Shown piece by piece: positions 49,701-58,700 of a stretch of DNA of 64,000 nt. Below the pieces are notes generated by a model. That model had not been told where the DNA came from, ran no database searches, and saw only the letters and a list, made by a program, of their open reading frames with translations. The position numbers and the translations under genes were made by a program. Within the stretch, counting starts at the first letter, position 1. Every line of letters begins with the position of its first letter. Source of the stretch: Plutella xylostella (taxonomy: Eukaryota > Arthropoda > Insecta > Lepidoptera > Plutellidae); the NCBI RefSeq assembly GCF_932276165.1, contig NC_063998.1, positions 2,740,501 to 2,804,500 of the forward strand, written 5' to 3'.

Positions 49701-52700
49701 TAGCCGTCAGTCTACGGAACCCCACATGTATGCACTTTCGATGTCGATCACACATCCTGTAGATTCCTTTATCTTATCTTGTTTTACTGCGGTTAAACAT
49801 TATAAATGATAATATTTTTCGGGAATGTACATTATACATAATAGGTATCTATTCTATTTCCGTGCCGAAATATAAATGTATCAACAGTTTATTTATTGAC
49901 CAGTGTCCATTCAATATACCATTGAGAAGTGTGTGTTCTTTGACCGCCTATTAATCATGGTAACTATAAGATTTATTCACCTATTATTATTACATAGGCG
50001 AGTACCTACTGCTGAAAAAGTATTCTTATTTCGGCGATAGGTACATAGGTGTAATTTATGTATGGCTGACCTTCAGTAAGTGCCACTAATTCAATGCTGA
50101 GCGTATGATATTTGATTTGTTCGGTGTTCCAACGTGTTATCAACGGACCGGCTCGGGACCGGTTTATTTCATTTATTTGCCATTCTCCACTCGACGTGGA
50201 AGTGGATCGAAGAGAACGCGTCGCGCTCTAAAATTAAACTTAACCGGACTCTTTACAACAAACTTTTTTGAAACTCTGGCCGGCTAGAAAGTTTTACAAA
50301 CAATTAAAAAGTACACTGTCAAATTGACAAACCTGAAGTTTTCAAAATAACCTCTTTTTATTTCGGTGTTTTTTCTCAATATTTCAGTGAAAATTTCGTG
50401 TATTTTCTGAAATAAATATTTGTAGCTATAAAATCTTGCGAAAATGGCGTGTACTACCTGTTTGGATTCTGTTGGGAGGCCCAAAAAAATGGTAAGTTGT
50501 AGTGTCTAGTTTAAAATGTTAAAGGTTAATTTAGGCGACTGTTTTCCAAAACAATAAATAAGAATTGAAGTAGTAAGTATAGTCTACAATTATTAACAAT
50601 CTATGGTAGGTACTTCGTTGGTAGGAGGAGGCCATAGGGTTAACATTAAAATATTTGGTACGTATGAATAAAGTGTTCTCATTTTCTGACACTGAAATAC
50701 TGTGTTCACTTTTACATCATAACGCTACGTATTATGTCACGAACTTGTTAAACATTTGTTTAAGCTCCTTATCACTTTATCACATTGTTCCATACACTAC
50801 TATATTATACCTAACGAATGTCTTACCTACAACTGTTATACGACCATAATTCTCCTTGTTTCCTACTCACTTTCCTCACCTTCTACAAACACTATGTGAC
50901 CTTCCACCTGCAATCATGAAGACTTACCTACTCCAGGCCAACCAGAACACCATCACTTTGCTTCCTTTTGTTATGGAAAAATTAATAAAGCATTCACGAC
51001 ACTGACACGGAATAAGAACCTTACCTTCACTTTTTCCAACACCCTACAGTATAGCCAACAACTGTTAGGACATCCAGTGGTGTGCTTCGGGAGAGGCCTA
51101 CGCCACTGGCCTGCTATAGGCTGATGATGATGATAACTGGTACACGACTATACTTGTCTTCTCCTCGTAACCTCACCCTCTACATACACTATATCTTATT
51201 TCCTCTGATGTCCTCCACAGAGGAATTCTAAATGCACTTATACATATTGTATGCCTTCTGATGTCCCCCGCTATTATTCTCGTTTTCTCACCCTTCACAA
51301 ACACTATAACGATATCCCCTGATGTCCTCTATTCTACACCCCTCTATAACGCATGTTCTCTTCTATCCCCCGCAGAGGAAGGAGAAGGACACGATGGGCG
51401 AGCTGGAGGTGCCGGACGACCGGCTGTACGGCGCGCAGACGGTCCGCTCCGTCATGAACTTCCCCATTGGAGGCATTGAGGAGCGTATGCCGGTGAGTAC
51501 TGCTGATTGTTATTGTGAATGGGGGGTTTGTAAGTGTGGATACTGTGGATGGATGTTATTATTTATGTAGCCTAGATGTATGTAACAAGTGTATCATTTG
51601 TTGTTCTTCTAATAAATAAAAAAATAAAATATTGCTTAGTTTTTCGTCATGGGATGAAATGGAAAAACTTGCCCATTGGAGGTAACGAAGAACGTATAAC
51701 GTGATGATTGTGTATAAGTGTGGATGAATGGATAGAGGTCTGTTACCTAGCTGTACGCGCGCGTTCAGCAGAACCTCCACGCTATAAAAAAATTCATTGC
51801 CCGAATTGTTCATTAATCTAAATCTAATCTAAATCATACCTATATAACCTATATGTATAGGTAAGTACATAATGTATGCGTTGGCTGCAATTTTTATTGC
51901 AAGGCTACGTCGTAAACACAGGTAATCAGTATGTGCAATGTGCATACATGTTCTAATGGCCCTTATTTAGGTCAATAAGTACAGGGCTTACCTACTATAC
52001 CTAGGTATCCTGCGTCAGCGCCGTTTGATCATAAATATTCTTGTCTAGAAACATTTCAAGGCGATTCTTAGTAACTAGTAAGGTAGGAATTAGCTCTAGC
52101 ACTTTTCACATCGCCATATTATATGCTTAAAGTATTATCTGTGAAATATGATAATTGGCTTTTCTGGATTTGGATTATTTGAGTTATTTTATAATTACGT
52201 ACATAGTTATCTATCAAGTTCATACGTTTAGCCATGTTTTGAATAATGTTTTGAAATTATTTTAAGATGTAAGTAACTTTTATTAACTTTATCTTAGTGT
52301 TAAAATACGCACAGGTTATAAGGAGATTCATTATAAAATTAGTAGAACTATATTTTTTACCCTGTTAGATGTTATTCACGTAATGTCTTATGTCTTTTGA
52401 TCACTCTGCCCTGTTTACGTTATAAAATTACGTCATTTTACTATCGACACAGTTAACCTTACAGATATTAATAATGACCTGTTATCATTATTACAGCAAA
52501 GTTACTATACTATACGTTAAAAAGATAAACCAATAGGTACTTTAACTAGGTCTTCAAGTTTACATATGAATAATCTAACACTGTAGAAAAGGTCATGGCT
52601 CGTTCGTTTAAAATACTGTTCAATATAATTATATTAGTTTTTGTTTACATACTTTCACTGCAAAACTGAATGCAGTTCATGAGAATACAAAATTCCGTGA

Positions 52701-55700
52701 AAGTGAGTCAAATAATATACAAATGCTAAAGGAATTTATAAACACAAAATAATTCTCCATTACTATGGCAAATGTAAAATCCATCCAGCACACACAAGTG
52801 CCAAACGTGCTAACACTAACATCCTGTAATATGATGAATCTACAAATGCTTTGCAAACATAAACCGGTACTTTTACTGTATCAAATGTTCACTGGCTGTA
52901 TATTACAGTATCCATTGTAAACAGATTTGAAAGTGAAACGAAAGTATGATGAATGAGAGCAAGTTTTATGGTTGGACGCATCCAACACATTTGATATTAA
53001 AAATCATGTGTCGGAAAGTTTTTTGGATTATTTTGTGCTTATAAATAAGGCTAATTTGGAATAATAATAACATGTCACTGACATTATCATAATAATGAAC
53101 TTAGATACAACAAAATGAAGGTATTTTATTTTTGCCGAATATGAAGACTGAATGAACGTTACTGATTGATTACGATTGATTGAAGACCTCCTACATACAA
53201 TACTCTGCTTCCTAACAATGTGTTGTATTCTTTCAGTACCCAGTGATTGTGGCGTTCGGTATCCTGAAGAAGGCTGCCGCTAAGGTCAACGTGGAGTTTG
53301 GACTTGACAAGAAAGTCTGTAAGTTATACTCCACATTGTTACCTAGTTACTTTCCATCATTTTTTGAAACTATGATATCTGGACCAAATGACACAGACGA
53401 GACGTTATAACGCGTGCAGATAATATACAACATGAAAATACCAGCCGTTATATAATTGCTATAGACCTACTAGGTTTTAATACTTTGAATAGGGCAATTT
53501 TTCAATGTTTTGCAACACCAGCACTACGACAGACTGTAACTACTCACTTAACTTTCAAACGATGAAATCATCCGATGCCATGCCATCTTTCACTTTTATT
53601 TTCGCCTTTTTCTAGAGTGGTAAATTTCAGTGAATCTCATAGCTGAGCTTGAGTGTCTATTCTGTCTATGTGTATTTTCACTGACTATCCCCCCTATCCC
53701 CCACAGCGGAGGCCATCCAGCAGGCGTGCGACGACGTGATCTCGGGCAAGCTGTACCGCGAGGGGCACTTCCCGCTCGTCATCTGGCAGACCGGCTCCGG
53801 CACGCAGTCCAACATGAACACCAACGAGGTGAGTGCACTAATGGACTGCACGATCGTTGCCGTTATAGTAGTCATCATCATCACCATTATCAGCCCTTGA
53901 ACATCCACTTGTAGGCGTATTCGTCTGAGGAGGACCGCCACAATACTCTGTCGTTGGCCTTCCTCATCCAGCCACCTCCGGCTACCTAAGGTCTACTTTG
54001 CAGCGGGTCGCAGAGCGTCACACGTTACGCTTGCCTGTGCATGGTCTAGTTTATACTACTGCACTGGTCATAGACTTGTTGAAGAATATGGCTTTCAAAA
54101 TAGCGGCCTCAAATGAACTGTCACATGGAACAAACGATTAGAGATCAGTTGGAGCACATCAATACAATAGATATTAAATTATTAGGTAGGTATTAAAAAT
54201 GAAAAAGTACGTAAATCTAACTCCACAATAATTTTTCCTCCACAGGTGATCGCCAACCGAGCGATCCAGATCCTCGGCGGCAAGCTCGGCTCCAAAGACC
54301 CTGTTCACCCCAACGACCACGTGAACAAGAGCCAGAGCTCCAACGACACGTACCCGACGGCCATGCACATATCTGTGGCCATGGAGCTGCGGGACCGGCT
54401 GATGCCGGGCCTGTGTGCCTTGAGGGACACCCTGCAGGCCAAGTCGAAGGAGTTTGACAAGATTATCAAGATTGGGCGGTGAGTTTTGTTGTTTTGGGGT
54501 GTGTGATGTGGGTCTTAAACTGTTGGATGATGACAGGTTGAATGATTGTTGGCTCATGAGAAATGATAAAGTAACACACTGGTTTGGTTGTACAAAAGAA
54601 GCCACCTTGAGGGACATATAACCTATATAGGGACATTTGATGGTTTTCACAACGAAATTGATATTATGTAAAATTTACTTTTATGTCTGTTGTGTTAACT
54701 GCTGGTGTTCCTTATTTAAATAAATAAAAATAAAATAAAATAACCATAGTTCCTTATAAATGTCTGGCACACCCTGAGAAGTCAGTGGCTGGTACTTATC
54801 TGACTGGTTATTCATTCCCCACGGTCACAAAACCTAGTCTAGCTCCTATGATTGTCGGCGACACTTATAAGAATACTAATCTATCTATAATCTAATCGAA
54901 TCTAATCCTAGATTGCTCTGTAAACACATAGGTATAATAAACTTGTTTTCATCTTTCTTTAAACATTCACACTTTCAATAACCATTCTATTCTCCCTATT
55001 CCAGCACTCACCTAATGGACGCGGTCCCCCTGACCCTCGGCCAAGAGTTCAGCGGCTACGCAGCACAGTTAACCTACGGCATAGAACGCATAGTGTCCAC
55101 GTTACCTCGCCTCCACTATCTGGCTCTGGGCGGGACGGCTGTGGGCACCGGGCTTAATACCCGGATAGGGTTTGCCGAGAAGTGCGCGGCGGAGATCGCT
55201 AGTCTTACTGGTTAGTTTGAAAGGGGGATTAGTGACGGCCTTTTCAGGGCTAGTAGTACGGGGCGCATTTAAGATGCGACATAAGTTTTGCATCGCGCTC
55301 AGTCACATTGCGCAAGAGGACGACGGAGAACTTTTGTCACGCCTTAAATGCGCCCCGTACTAACCGTTCAGGTCACTTTGAATTTATTATTTATTCATGA
55401 CATTAATTACAATACAGTATACCTAAAAAAATATTCAATATCTACGTAATACTATTAAATATCTAATTTCAATTGTAATATGCTCTAGTACCACCATCTC
55501 AAGCTCGACCTTTCAACGCCCGTTTAAATTTCTGAATGAGGCCCTAGCTCGATAAATCTATATATAATAAATCTTTAAATACAATGCCACTTCAAAGATA
55601 TCGACTCAAAAAATAACCACCTACAATCCCTATCTTCCAGGCATCCCATTCGAAACCGCGCCCAACAAGTTCGAGAGTCTCGCCTGCCACGACGCCATGG

Positions 55701-58700
55701 TGGAAGTCTCTGGGGCTCTCAACACCATCGCGTGTTCGCTCATGAAGATCGGCAACGACATCCGGCTGCTGGCGTCGGGCCCGCGCTGCGGCCTCGGCGA
55801 GCTCATGCTGCCCGAGAACGAACCCGGGTCTTCTATCATGCCTGGTGAGTGGGATTATGAAAGAAAGAAAGAAAGAAAAAAATAATTCGTTCATTCAATC
55901 GGCCATTTACTCGATTAATTCGCAATTCATTCACTCGTTATTTTGCACAAGTCGTCGTTCACTGAATGAAACCGTAATCCATTCACTCAATCAGTTATGC
56001 CGTTGCTCAACCGTCGCGTCGCGTCTTTTCGTATTTTTTTCTCTAAATCGGCCATTTACTCGAGCATTCAGTATGTGATACAATGTGGTATGGACACCAT
56101 CGCGTGTTCTCTCATGAAGATCGGCAACGACATCCGGCTGCTGGCGTCGGGCCCGCGCTGCGGCCTCGGGGAGCTCATGCTGCCCGAGAACGAACCAGGG
56201 TCGTCTATCATGCCTGGTGAGTGGAAGTGACGTCAATCGCTCACTCACACTCACAATCAAGCTCACAATTCACTCTTTCGGTCAACAATCCCGATGATTC
56301 GTACAGTCAATCGGTCTTCTTGTTGTACAGTCCGTCTTTCATTTATTCAATTTTACACTATTGAGTGTTCGCTAATGCATTACGTGCTAGCATGTCTGAT
56401 CTGAACCTGTAATTTCAGGTTCAGTAAAGATTTATGTAAATGTTGGAAAAATATGCGGTTACTTTGATATTTTCATGGGGTTTTCTCTTTACTTTTTTTA
56501 AAACTATGGCAAAGCGGAATCGCTACTGAACTCCTCTACACCAAACCACCCACAAATTCCAAACAAAATCCACTTATACATCCTAACCTCTATCCTTTAT
56601 CCACCCTCCTATCCCTACTCCTCCCCATCCCCAAACCTCCCCTATGATGGTAGCGGCACAAGTGATGGGCAACCACGCATTCCTATCCCTAAACCCATCA
56701 TCCCTATACATCCTATCCCTAACCCCATCCCTAACCCCTAGGAAAAGTGAACCCGACCCAATGTGAAGCGCTCACGATGGTGGCAGCACAAGTGATGGGC
56801 AACCACGTGGCGTGTACTGTGGGAGGAAGCAATGGACATTTTGAACTCAACGTGTTCAAGACCATGATGGTGGCCAACGTGCTGAGGTCTATACGGCTGC
56901 TTGGTGAGTTTTTGGACATTTTCTTGTAGTTGATTGTGCTGCTTATTGGTACTGTTTTTTGTTGTGTAAAATTTAAATATAGTTAATTGTTAATGTGGTG
57001 ATGCTAATTCTATATTTTAACACTTTCGGAGGCTTGACAAGCAACATACATATTATTGTATACATACATACAATTTATTGTGTAAAACGCTATAAATAAA
57101 TAAAAACACTTTACGCAATAACAGTAAGCTTTGCTTTCATTACAAGTGCCGCTTTTACATACAGTATGGAAATGATTGATGGACCTTTAGAAGAGGGTTA
57201 GACCTACGCACGTCTAAGCGCTTTCGTCCCCTGGCGATTTACACAGTAACATAATTATAATAAAAACTCTAACCAGCCAGTACATTCCAGGCGACAGCTG
57301 CCTGGCGTTCACGAAGAACTGCGCGTGCGGCATCCGCGCCGACGAGAAGGTGATCGCCAAGATACTGAAGGAGTCGCTCATGCTGGTCACGGCGCTCAAC
57401 CCGCACATCGGATACGATAAGGTTATATGTTTATCTATACAACATCTAAAGCTTACTGCTGAGACTAAGGCCATATACATGTCCGTATGTATGCCGAAGG
57501 ACCCATGAACGGGTGGGGACGTCAAAGTTAAATCGTACAATTATAAAATTAACTGATTTTTTTTTTATAAACAACTCTCAGTTTGAAAAGGGAGCTCTTT
57601 GTCTTTGGAGAAGAACAGAGTCATCAAACTCCTCAGCCATATTTTCAAAATAGGACTTAAAACTTGTTAGTATACTATTGTATACTAACAGCCATGAGAA
57701 GCGTGGGACCCCTTCCGGACTTCTAGACGGAAGACAATAGACAGGTAACCGGTGGATGAATAAGAGGACAAAGAGCTGTGGCGCTCCTTGGGAGAGACCT
57801 ATCTCCAGCAATTAAATTGGGTCGCCTCGCCGGGTAGGGCGTATAAAAGTGTATTTATTATTTTGATCCATGAAATAACTGATACCAACTTCAATAATTT
57901 ATATTTCAGGCTGCGCAAATAGCCAAAACGGCACACAAAGAGGGTTCAACGCTGAAGGAGACTGCCGTAAAGCTGGGCATCCTCACTGAAGAGCAGTTTG
58001 ACAAGATGGTGCGACCTGAAGACATGCTTGGACCAAAGTGATAACCTTGCTAAGAGGTTATTACAACCTTGAAGGAAAACGGGACTTAAATTGGGGCCAC
58101 ACCTAAAATATGGCGGCTGGTGTAGTGGATTTTGTGATGATATATTTTATCAAATTTTTGCATGTTTTATAATGTATTTTTTTACAAAATGTGCAAGTGG
58201 AAGTGTTGTTACAATAGCTGATTTGGAAATGTGAATTTCTGTTCAGTTGAATACAGTTGTAAGTTTTATTTGCCTTGTAATTTACCATATTGATTTGGGG
58301 TAATGATCTACGGTGAAAATAATAATTAAGGTACAAGGAGAAGTGAGTTTTAATTTCTAGACCTATCGTAATTTTACTATTCCATGATTCATATCCTCAC
58401 CTAGTAGAATCATTTGTAGAAATTATAAATAAGCTGTAAACCGTATTTATTATAAATTGAGTATCTTATATCCAACTGTAGCATTATGTACTTACTTACA
58501 AAAAATATGTATCTAAATCTTATTCCTATTTTATTTCTATTTCTATGCTTACCTTCGAGTAGACTATAATCAAACCACATCCAAATACCTACCCACCCAT
58601 TACCACTTACACATCATCTCTTTAGAGATTACTTCTAGTAATTATACCTCTGATAGTATTATTCATTTTCTTCTCTATGTGAAACTGTTTCTGTTTGTGT

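Noticed and set aside
56092..56214. Exon 7 copy as an alternative exon
   Set aside because: Its 5' part and acceptor are missing, so it cannot be spliced in frame as exon 7.
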